Part shown: positions 24,001 through 34,984 of the stretch, one piece after another
Numbering within the stretch: position 1 is the first letter of the stretch
Layout of the letters: each line of letters starts with the position of its first letter
Assembly: GCA_029718625.1 (NCBI GenBank)
Contig: CM056376.1
Coordinates: forward strand, 124,300,794-124,364,793
DNA length: 64,000 nt
DNA from: Synaphobranchus kaupii
Taxonomy: Eukaryota > Chordata > Actinopteri > Anguilliformes > Synaphobranchidae
Direction of reading: 5' to 3'
The notes under the pieces: model-generated
The model's input: only the letters and a program-made list of their open reading frames with translations
Database searches by the model: none
What the model was told of the DNA's origin: nothing
Position numbers and translations under genes: made by a program

Positions 24001-27000
24001 TGAATTTAGCCAGAATCTTATCTCCATTCTATGTATTTATTTATTTATTTATTTGTTTATTGCTTTACTTTTCAGAGTAAAAACATCCAAGGTCAAAGTG
24101 TTCTTTGAGCTAAAGCACATAGGGACGGAGAAAGTGCCAGTATGATTGACGTCTCATCCTCCTACTCTCCTTTCCCCTATTCCCCCTCCTGCACGTAAAC
24201 AGTGATTTAAAAGGGAACATTTATACCAGAGTAGATTTAGATTTTTGGTATTGTAAATATGAGCTGTACTTTTTGCTCTGTAGTGTAAACCCATCCATAT
24301 TATATATTTCTTGTTATGTTTTCACCTTAGCCTCACTCTCTGAGGTTAGATCCAAATTAAATTGTAAGGTAGACACTTTATTGTTTGTACAATTGCCCAT
24401 ATTTGTTTTCAGCCAACTAACTGTTCTGCTTAAAGCTGTCCTTGCGTACCTCAGTGCATGTGAAGGCTGAAGATTTTTGTGAACGTCAGTTTACTATTAT
24501 TATTATTATTAGTATTATTATTATATTTTTAATTTTTTTATTATTACTATTATTATTTTATTATTTTATCTTGTATCAATTGGACCATTTAACTATGATA
24601 CAGTGTAATTTGGGATATGGTGAAATTTCACAGACTGCGACAGCTTGCTATGACGTGAGTCCAAGTATGACATAGACCCAATCGGGCACAATATGCTTTG
24701 CTTTTGCCCATTACACTTGACTGAGCACTCTCACTCTCACTCTCTCTCTCTCTCTCTCAATATCCCTCAGGATGGTCCTCCCAAGGACACGGGAAAGGAT
24801 GAAAAAAAAACATTCTAAAAATAAGTTTTTTAATCACTGTCGAGTAAACCACTCAGTTTAGATACATTTGAACCAAATTAAAGATGGAGCTTCATGTGCC
24901 ACTAAGAGAGTGAATGACATGTTTCTGCATATTTCCATATTCATGAAATAGTTTGTGTGGCTGTATATTTATTCATGAGGCATTAATCCCTTATTTGCAT
25001 AAACAGCAATAACTCACATCTTTCAAGAGAGTGCGGATGGCCGTGACACAGCAGCTCACAGACACTCACAAGGACATCTTGTTCAAGGCCAAGCTGGTTT
25101 ACCATTAGGAGTTTGTGCTCTGGAAATATAAATGGAGTCAATAGCAGATATGATGTGTAAGCGCTACGATATGAGCGAATCACTGAAACACTCGCTGGAG
25201 CAGCCACATTCCGCTAAAATAATGTTTTTTCTCCCCACCTTGTAGCAGGCAAACATCACGTCTCAATAGTACAGTGTAGCAGCATGTCAAAGGAAATTAA
25301 TGTGCTTTTAATTCATTCATTAATTCATGCAGTAGAGAGTCATCTGAACATAGTTTCCTGTACCCTGTATCATATGTCTGGTGAGAAGACATTTTCCCAG
25401 TGTCCTTTGTGAGAGCTTCAGTGGCGAATGCGAAATAGCTAATCACTTCATTGGTCAGATTGTTTTTTTGTTTTTTTTTGGTTCGGCCTTATAAAACCCT
25501 ACAGCATAGGCACCTACTTAGGTAGTGCTGGCTCCTCTTGCTCTCTGGTACACACATCTGTGTATACAGATAGGAGGACTGTACTGTGCATAACTGTAGG
25601 ATAATATGACATGTGTTTTGTTCAAATTTTTACCCATAATATAATAGACTTGCTAGGTTGGAGAAACAACTGTAAGTACAGTATATGCCTGCTCAGGACA
25701 GATTTTATATAGCAAATAATGTGGAGAAAGCAAATATTCAGCAAACAAATATTATACCTTGGAGAGATTTCACTCCAATGTAGGTTCAATTCCCAGGAGG
25801 GCCACATATCTGTCATTGCCCTCAATCTGTTTCTTTTTCCACTGTAAGGGACAGTCAGTCTATAAAAATACTCCCGTACATTGCACCATGTGATATAAAA
25901 CAGGATGGTGCCTTGAATGTGTTCAAATCAGAGCCACGACTCTGAACACAGAGATGATTCAGCACCATGGACAGCTTCCACCCACTTGTGCTACAGCACC
26001 TTGGACAGGGCTAACGTTTCCCCTTCACATGTGCAACTCTGCAGGAGATGACAGGCAGAGCTGCACAATGTGTGTGTCAAGTCCTATGTGTCCAGTTCCT
26101 TGACCACTTCTGCTACACTGTTGTCCCGGGAAACACAGGGTGCAAATTGATCTGTCTTAAAGTGTAGACTTAAGATCATCTCAAAATGACTCACCGCTGA
26201 CAGTCCACCTGCAAAGCGCATCTGAAATTGTTCAATCCCTCAGACCCAGACAAATGCTCCACAGCTAATGCTTTATAGAAATGCAGTTGACATGGCAAAA
26301 CAAATACTCTGACCTCGGATACTCTCTGAACTGTATGCTTGAAACAAAGGCTACGAGGTTCCTCCCTCCCTCCACTGTCCCAATAGTGGAGAAGACGAGC
26401 GAAGAGGCTTCAAACTCAGCTTTTCCTCCCCTCCGGCGAAGCATACATCGATGTATCCTACTGCGGAAGTTTTTTTTTGGGTGACATCATCACGCTCACG
26501 CCCACAAAGATTTAAGAAAAGGCAACAGTGATGATGCGTAGCTATGCCTCATATGAATTTCCCCAAGATAATGATGGCCAAATGCAAGATATTTAGCCTA
26601 AATTGTGTGTGCTTCAGTAGGTTATTAGCACACAAAGGACATACCATCCTACAACAGATAACAAAATGCCAGTCCATTTTTTTGGTTCATATCCTACATA
26701 AAAATTCAGCAATTTAAGTTGGGGAAACAGCTTTATTTATTTGCTTGCACATTAATGTTGCGTATTAACAATCATGTCTATAGCTAAATATAGCCTAAGC
26801 ATGACAGCTACCATTTCAGTATGTGAATATGCATTAATTAATTTATTCAACCATTCCAAAGCATGTTTTTAAAATTTATTTCAGATGTTACAGTGGGAAA
26901 TAGGCCTAATTGTTTTTCGGTGTGACCACTGCGATACTATGAACATTGGAAATGATAGGCCTATATCCGTTAATATGACAATAATTCAGTCCACTAATCT

Positions 27001-27080
27001 ACGGAAATGTTTCCCAATTTGTCTATGTGAGATGCAAGGAACTGGCAATAGTAGGCAGTAGAGTAGCTACAGTAGCCTTC

Positions 27081-27515
27081 CAGCTAACAAAATTAGGTCC
27101 CCAGGACGTCCCCTGAACATCCTGAAATGTCATCAGGACGTCACCTTGACGTCTTTTTGTAGAGTTTTCTAAACGTTATGTGGACGTCACAGGAAACGTT
27201 CCCGGGATGTTCTAGTAACCTCCCCTAGACATTCATTACATGACGTTATACTGTAACCAGTAACAGAAGTTGCAGGAATGTTCCTGAATGTCCCAGGAAT
27301 GTTATGAGCACAACGTCATATCATAACCGGATAGGGACGTTGCTTGAACGTCCCCAAAAAATAAAAATTAGAGGTCATATTGTAACCCAACAATGACCTT
27401 CCTAGGACTTTAATAACGTTCTAGTAATGTTTTTAGGACATACCTAGGGAACGTCACATCATAACTCTGAGGGGACTAAAATGGGACATCCCTGGGACGT
27501 CCACTGTTTGCTGGG
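27081..27515. mobile_element. ACGT-rich dispersed repeat
   Basis: The segment is packed with GACGTC, AACGTT and GGGACGT-type motifs and starts CCAGCTAACAAA. Its far end, read inward, is CCCAGCAAACAGTGGACGTC, giving short inverted termini. It resembles fish non-autonomous DNA elements of this composition; family unassigned. Confidence 0.55.
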
Positions 27516-27855
27516 CTATTGGCCGATAAGATGAATTAGTGCTTGGTATGTTCAGACATCGGGAACATTGGGATTCTGGAATTACAGTAAATCGTTATGT
27601 TTGCGTAGCCTATCTAATGTTGCTAATTAATTAGTGTCTCGACATGAACCGCAATACAGGCTAATGTTTACAATGTACATGCAACTAGGTTACTTGTAAC
27701 TTAAAATATATTTTTTCAGCTTTAAATGGGCTGACCATGTGGAAGATCTGTGATTGGCTTTGGGAATATTTGTCGGCTCTGCGTCAGTCAAAGTTATGAT
27801 AGGGCAACTTCATCAATAGTCGACAGCGATTTTGATGGCAGTGAAGTGGATTTGA

Positions 27856-27988
27856 TGTCCCAATTTTCTTCACGGCTCCTTTCCTCCACTCCCGTCCTCC
27901 CCTCCCTTCCTAGACATACTTCCGGGTAGTAGAGGAGTGGTAGTGGGGGAGTGGAGGAAGGGAGATGGGGTGTGAAGAATATTGGGAC
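27856..27988. mobile_element. Short inverted-repeat element
   Basis: GTCCCAATTTTCTTCACGGC at the left is mirrored by ...GTGTGAAGAATATTGGGAC at the right, with CT-rich/GA-rich arms pairing over about 55 bp. It is a MITE-like hairpin with no coding content. Confidence 0.6.
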
Positions 27989-28814
27989 GCACCCCAGGTA
28001 AGATATCACTGGAACCTCCCATCACCAACCAGAACCTCATATATGTGGGAGAACAGAGGATTAAAGAAACACAGAGCTATTTCCCCTGTTTACAGTCTCT
28101 GAACTAAATCTCTCAGGATCAAGGGTCATGTGATCATGTCCCAATATTCCTGTTGGTAAACACTAACATTATGTAGTGCCATGATCCATATTTTTCAGAC
28201 GTGAAATTTAACATGATGATTCTATGATATAGGTGCTTCCACAGTTTGTTGACATTATGAGTATATTTTTGTATTCTTCACAGTATAAAATTAAAATTAC
28301 AACTCATATATCACTGAAATAAATAGTGTTGACCTTAGCATATATGACATTTGAAGCAACGTGTTTTTTTGGCTAATTAGAACACATATGCAAATGTGTT
28401 CATACTTAACCTAGAAATTGACAAGTGATGCATGTGAACTAAAAAAAAAAAACTGTAAATGTTGAGTCAACTGAAAAAAACATGCAAACATAGCAGAACC
28501 TGTAGACAAACAGCCCCTGGCTATTTTTATCTGAGTGTGGGTCTGTAGCTTGTTTTACAGCATTACAGTTCCACATACAAAGTCTAACTGCGTCCAGTTT
28601 GCCAATTAGTTCACATTCACTGATATTCACCATTTTAAAAATCTCTTCAACCTAAAATAAATCAAGTCTACTCAATCTAAACACATATAATTACATATAT
28701 TGTGAGTAATCACAGGCCTAGCCCATCCTATCCACAACCCTGGCAATCACACAGATTGTACACTACCCAGTTTAAATTGCAGTCATCAGTCAAAATTGGC
28801 TAGATTGTACTGTG

Positions 28815-28816
<2 letters not shown>

Positions 28817-28904
<88 letters not shown>
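28817..28904. repeat. (AT)44 microsatellite
   Basis: Eighty-eight bases of uninterrupted AT dinucleotide. Confidence 0.95.
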
Positions 28905-28907
<3 letters not shown>

Positions 28908-30386
28908 TGCCCTTGTGAATCAGGTAATTCCATATTTTACCAATTTATGTTTTATGCCCATTTGGCAATTGCATACCCTCAAATTCTACATTCGAACACC
29001 AATGATTCGGTCCAATTTTTTGTTTTCAAAACAAAGTGGCTTATGATATAAACCAATCAAAGAGATAGACTGGTTGACGGCGTGAATCAATCAACAACGA
29101 GATTTATCTTGCGAATTCACCAACTAGACATTTCACCAACAATGGCGGAGAAGTGACCCGTTACACGGCACTATTTCACGCAGATTCGTTTAAAGACAGA
29201 CATGGAGCTCCCATTGTTTCTACTGGACAGGTAGGTCAAAAGTTTCAACACTAATTTACCTGGACTTTCTGCTTGCCAGCCAATTGTAATTACCAATAAT
29301 GAATAGTAGCTAGGTTGCTATTATTGATACTTCATTTGGCGGCTAGTTCTTGGAAGAAGGAAATGTTTGGTAACATTATATCTCGTAGCCTAGATTGTGT
29401 TAGCTAGAACCGGCTACGCGGCTATAAACATGCATGCTAGCTGTAGCCAGACAGCCTAATATCTGGTTCCGACTAATGCTACATGAACTGTGTCATGCAA
29501 CAACAACAAAAATATTCCATTGTTTTACCTGGACTTTTGCAGCTGACATTTTTACTGTAACGTTAGCTATACCGGCCTGTAATCCTGCAATGGTATTTAG
29601 AAAACGTGCACGTTCACAATGAGGTCTGTGGGCAGGGCCAAGGGGTGTTATGACATTGAAATGTTTTGACAACAAGTGAGAAAAGTTGAAAAGTTGACCG
29701 TTGAGAAAGTTGAGTACTCCAGCTTTAAGTAAGTGTTTTCAGTAGATTTACAATGAAACATTTTCACATTTACTGTGTATCAAATGTGAAAGTTCATAGC
29801 TACTCTAATATCAATGGAAACAAATGCAATGAAATGGACTTTGTGAATTATAGTGTGTAGATGTGTGTGAGTGCATTTGTGTTAAAATATAGTTAAAAAT
29901 GTAAGTTTTATAAAATAAAATAGTAAATCACAATGCGATTTTGTCATTTTGTCTACTGGCAAATGTTCACATAAACAATGCATCAGAATACTGCTTGCAG
30001 GTGACCAATATTTTATATAAAATGAATTAGCAGAAAATCCCGCAACATCAAATATTCTGACAAATATGTGCAGGAAGAAGAAACATCTAAATACAAAGCA
30101 CTGATCTTAAATTCATACCTTTTTTAAAAAAAAAACAGCTTAGTGTTTTGAAATGATACTCAGAATTCATGCAGCTACATGTTCTCAATCTTTATTTGAA
30201 AAGTTGTTCATAGGTCAATGGATTTGTGCAGTACACATGGTTGAAAATGCCAAATCTGTCACCGTTTTTTATTTATTTATTTTTTTTACCTTCAATAGTT
30301 TGTCTAGAATCAACATTTTGGAGGAGAAAACAATAATATACACTTAATAAATACAATTACATAGCATAACATATAAAATATCTTAT

Positions 30387-30392
30387 TTTATT
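30387..30392 (-). terminator. Candidate poly(A) signal for CHRNA6
   Basis: AATAAA on the minus strand about 155 nt after the stop codon. It is the first canonical signal downstream; use is unproven. Confidence 0.5.
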
Positions 30393-30477
30393 AAAGGAAA
30401 TTATTGTCCGCTTGGGCCAGAGGTGCCACCTTTTTTTTTCTTCTTTTTTTTTTCCAGAGAACGAGCCAAACGCTGAG

Positions 30478-30538
30478 GGGTGGGAGGGGGAGGGGGAGGG
30501 GGAGGGGGAGGGGGGTGGGAGGGGGAGGGGGAGGGGGC
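30478..30538 (-). repeat. (CCCCCT)n tract in CHRNA6 3' UTR
   Basis: In the mRNA sense, CCCCCT units with CCCACC interruptions begin about 8 nt after the stop codon and run for about 60 nt. Confidence 0.85.
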
Positions 30539-30545
30539 GGGCGCA

Positions 30546-30671
30546 CTATGCGAAGAAACTGATGAGTGGCTGGAGGAACAGGCCGAGCGTTCCAAGCACA
30601 CAGACCAGCACAAACACCCAGAGGAAGATCCTGTCGATGACCATGGCCACGTACTTCCAGTCATCCGCCAC
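30546..30671 (-). CDS. CHRNA6: CHRNA6 exon 6, M4 and stop
   Basis: It encodes [20 protein letters not shown], then the rest of M4 ending [11 protein letters not shown] with TAG at 30548-30546; the acceptor is ccgcgtag. It joins in frame to the MA-helix frame of exon 5, not to the M1-M3 frame. Confidence 0.95.
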   Translation of the reverse strand: MADDWKYVAMVIDRIFLWVFVLVCVLGTLGLFLQPLISFFA

Positions 30672-33600
30672 CTACGCGGCCGTGGCACGTGCCCCAGAGC
30701 CAGTGCCGAGAGGAGAAGAGATGGAGGGAGGAAAAACAAGAATCACACAAGGGACGGCAGAGAACAGAAGAGAAAGAAACAATGAGATATGGGCAGAGGG
30801 AAGAGAAAAGGAGGTATGTAAAACAGGAGAAAAAAAGCAAGAGGACATCCATAAGTCAGTAAATTACATTTGTATAAAGGACGGGAGAGAGAGGGAATAA
30901 GGGTGAGGGAGGCGAATCCTTAATTGTTATACTAACTGTTCATATAATTTCTTTATATAACTTGCATTCAGGTGGTGAATGAAGCGGGTCACTGCCAACC
31001 CCCTCCCATTTCCTAATGAAGCATGGAATTCTTGATGAAAAAAAAAACTGTAGGCTACACATGCAATTTACTTTTTTTCCCCAGAACTAACTGATTTTCA
31101 AAATCTCTGTTTTGTTAACTGCTCTGCTGAACACTGTAGGATGATGGAGAATTGTAAATTGTTTTTCCTTCTTTTACCATTCATATTATTCGCAATAAAG
31201 GCGCCCGCCTTGACATTTTCAGTGTGACCATGTTTATTTCTATTGTCAAATGGAGTGGAACATTTTCTCTTGCAATTTTTGGACACTGACATTCGTTGGA
31301 GCACCTGCCCCTCATAGAAACCGGACAATATCTGGAAGAAACAGTCTGAATCCACATCCATGTACTGAAGATTATGACAAATAAACTAGCATTTCTGGAA
31401 ATGGAGTTTGTTTGGCTAAATTGAAGCTAATGTATTTTTTTCTCTTTTTTTCTTCTTCCTTGAATGCAACATTAACTGATCATAAAAGTTAGAGGTGGCA
31501 TGGGAGAGAACAATTAACATTAAAACTTACTGCTAATAGCTTTGTTATTGTATTTCTTAGAAACAAGTTAGCCCCGGCATCTGTTTGAGACCGGCTGTTG
31601 TTACAGACTGGTGTCTACAGTCTACAGATTGCTTATCAGTACATCTCATTCTAAAACTGGTAGCACAATGTTAGCTGTGCTAGCATGGGAAATTAACTAA
31701 CTGCTTGAGTAACACAGTGATTGATGTTCATCACCTGGTTATTACTTGAGATCAGCATTTACTTTAATTTTTTAGGATTTTGTTCTCAGATATTAAAATG
31801 GAATGGCTCTTGTTAGAGACTCGTCACCTAATGGAAACTTCACAAACAACTTAAAGTAACTTGGAGCTATTTAAAATGTTCCACAGCCACAGAAACCGTT
31901 TTTGGTGAAGGACAGCCTGACCATACCTCTTTGGCTTTGTTGCGGCTCCGCATGTTTTCGGCGATGTACTTGACGCTCTCGATGGCCTGCTTGATCTCGG
32001 GCGACACCACAGAGAAGGCCACCACAGTGTTTACGGGCTGCGACGTTAGTTGCCGGTTGAGCTTGCTGGAGTCCGGGGGCTCGGGGGTGTCCTTGCCCTG
32101 TTGGCAGAGGCACTTCTTGGGGTCCGTGGCCACCACGGTCTCGCCGTACTCCAGGCAGTTCACGCCATCCTGTTGGCGGGCGACGCTCTTTCCGTTTTCT
32201 GCCTCGGTCACCGCAGCTCCTCCCACAGCCCCCACCCCCGCAGTCCCCGCCCCCGGCCCCGCCTCCGCTCGGGCGCTTGGGAGACTGCTGCTGGTCGATG
32301 GGCCGGCGCATCAGCATTACCCGGGGCAGGACGCCGAGGAAGACGGACCGCACCCAGGAGGGCATGATGTGGGTGGTGGGCGTGCGGTAGTGGACGTTGA
32401 GCACGAAGACGGTGATGACGATGGAGAGCGTGACGAAGATCATGGTGAAGAGGAGGTACTCGCCGATGAGCGGGATGACCAGCGAGGTGGAGGGGATGGT
32501 CTCGGTGATGACCAGCAGGAACACGGTCAGGGAGAGGAGGACCGAGATGCAGAGGGTGACCTTCTCACCGCAGTCGGATGGCAGGTAGAAGACCAGCACG
32601 GTCAGGAAGGAGATGAGCAGGCAGGGGATGATGAGGTTGATGGTGTAGAAGAGAGGGAGGCGACGGATGTAGAAGGAGTAGGTGATGTCGGGGTAGATCT
32701 CCTCGCAGCAGTTGTATTTGATGTCGTGCTTGTAGCCCAGAGCATCGATAATTTCCCACTCGCCGCTCTCCCAGAAGTCTTTCAGGTTGACCCTTGACCC
32801 GATGAGCACAAGGTCGATCTTGGCCTTGTCATAGGTCCACGAGCCAAACTTCATAGAGCAGTTCTGGTAGTCAAAGGGGAAGTAGGTTATGTCCATCGGG
32901 CAAGAGCTTTTAAAGATAGCTGGTGGGACCCAGGTGACTGTACCGTCAAACTTCAACAGTGCCTTGGTTTTGTCTTCTACCAAGAAATCCCCCACAGCAC
33001 TAACAGAGACAAAGATGGGAAGTCCTAGCATTAGCATAAGGTGTGTTTTATTAAATAAAATTCTAAAATCTCTATAATAAATTTGTATTGCTTGTCCAAT
33101 CCTAGGCCTGGATATAAACTGTTTGAAGAATTAAAAAACAAAAAAGTCCATCCATACACACTCATAAGAAATACATGCATCAGTACTTCATAACACAGGA
33201 TAAATTAGTCTGCACAATGTTTGCAATGATTTTGGCAAACTCAAGCTTTTTGATTTAATAGTTACAATTTAGTCAGGTCCATTGCCATGTCAACCTCTCT
33301 TGGATATTTATTATAACTTCAAGGACCACATACTGTGACATCACTGGAAGGCATTTCAAAGGAAAATATTTTTTAGTTAAGACAAACACAAACAGTTTCA
33401 ACAGATCATTGAATCACAGTTGAACTGCATAGTCTGATCTATCACAGGTCTAGTACATGTATAGCCCACATACTATCATATCTATGTGTGGTTTCCTGTA
33501 CTGCGGACATGATCATTTCATTTAGCTGTCTAAAATACACAGACTTACTTGTTGTACAACACAATGTCAGGTCTCCATATTTTATTTGATGGGACACGTA

Positions 33601-34910
33601 TAAATTCAATTCCATCATATTCCGCTGGAACCCATTTCAACTTGTAATCATTCCAAATCTGGGACACAGAACAAAAATTATTTTCAGTTATAGCCTGCTA
33701 TTATTTGTGTTTACAGTGGACTTTCATTTTCTGAGTAAAAATAACAGTACTTAACAACAATTTCTATTGTTCACCACTTAGCTGGTGACTTAATATCATC
33801 CTTGTCAATAAGATGTCACCCTGGGGTGTGTAGTAACTGATTAAATTTGAAAAGGCCAGTGCACAGGCTTCTTTGGACCATTTAATTGCTTTGAACTTGA
33901 CTCAAGGATGGAAAAATGTATTATACTTATACCTAAGATACATAGGCTACTGTAAAATATATAGTTATCCACAACGTATGAATAAACATAGAAGACTACA
34001 TGTTTTATTGTACACAATAGCCACATATAATTATACTTCTCTGTACATTAATTCTGAAAGTTTGAAGTTTCTGGAGGGGATGATGGACATGGACACTGCT
34101 ACTAATCTGTTTTTGTCTTTTAAAATAGTCATTATTTAAGGCATCACATCTTGTGGTATAGCCACACGTAAATCCCCATTTAAATCCAAAATCCAATAGC
34201 TTTCTGAGTCTCATTCACTGTGCTCCACTGCTGAAGATTATTTCAGGTTAGGACACAATGAAGTGGTTTCAGGGTAAACCTTCAGAAATAGCAGCAAAGC
34301 AGGAGATGAGAGAATCAGATAACGCTCCATCCGCATATCCACTTGTTCTCCCCTCATTCATCCCTCTTTTCACTGGAGTTTAACGCTGCCAGTGAAAACC
34401 TGGAACTTATTCCTTTAACACTTTCAGGCATGACAAGCTATGGCATGTGTAAGCCTTTTGCTGAGAGGCTCTGGAATTGTTATAGAAATGACAGGACAGG
34501 CAAGTTGGGCATTAGTCACTTTGTCACAATCACCGCTGTCACCTCAAGCTCCATGAGTTAAGCCCCAGCTCTTCTGGTTCTACTGATAAAAACGTGAAGA
34601 CCATTACATTGTGGTACATTGTGGTGCTGTGATGATGGGATTATGTACCGGTCTGTTAGTCAATATGTGTTCTTAGTAATATACTGCAACTTTTGTGTAA
34701 ACCATCACATAGCTTTTTATATTTGTATCATACATTAGAAATGTAAAAACGACATAAATATATTCCATTAATTGTAAAGAAATATTCTAAAACAGAATGG
34801 ATATTGGAACAAATGCTAATTTCACGAAATGCTAAAGTAGCTGAAACATTTTTGTGATATATGCTGCATGTAACACACACGCACAATCACATAGACATGT
34901 GGATGTGTGT

Positions 34911-34984
<74 letters not shown>

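Larger units (their letters stand above)
16561..30386. other. Intergenic interval between CHRNB3 5' end and CHRNA6 3' end
   Basis: About 14 kb with no supported exon. Recognised contents are MITEs at 20442-20632 and 27856-27988, an ACGT-rich repeat at 27081-27515, (AT)44 at 28817-28904, a CpG-rich patch at 20740-21030, and a 30-bp duplicated unit around 23838-23898. The other stretches are AT-rich and unassigned. Confidence 0.6.

Noticed and set aside
28812..29051. Open frame starting with a run of Tyr-Ile
   Set aside because: It is the (AT)n microsatellite read through.
32235..32300. A mini-intron explaining the CHRNA6 frame change
   Set aside because: There is no convincing GT-AG pair with a branch and pyrimidine tract in this GC-rich stretch, and nicotinic genes have no intron here.
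31931..32797. 288-codon plus-strand open frame opposite CHRNA6 exon 5
   Set aside because: Same reason: an antisense shadow of the exon, with no recognisable family.
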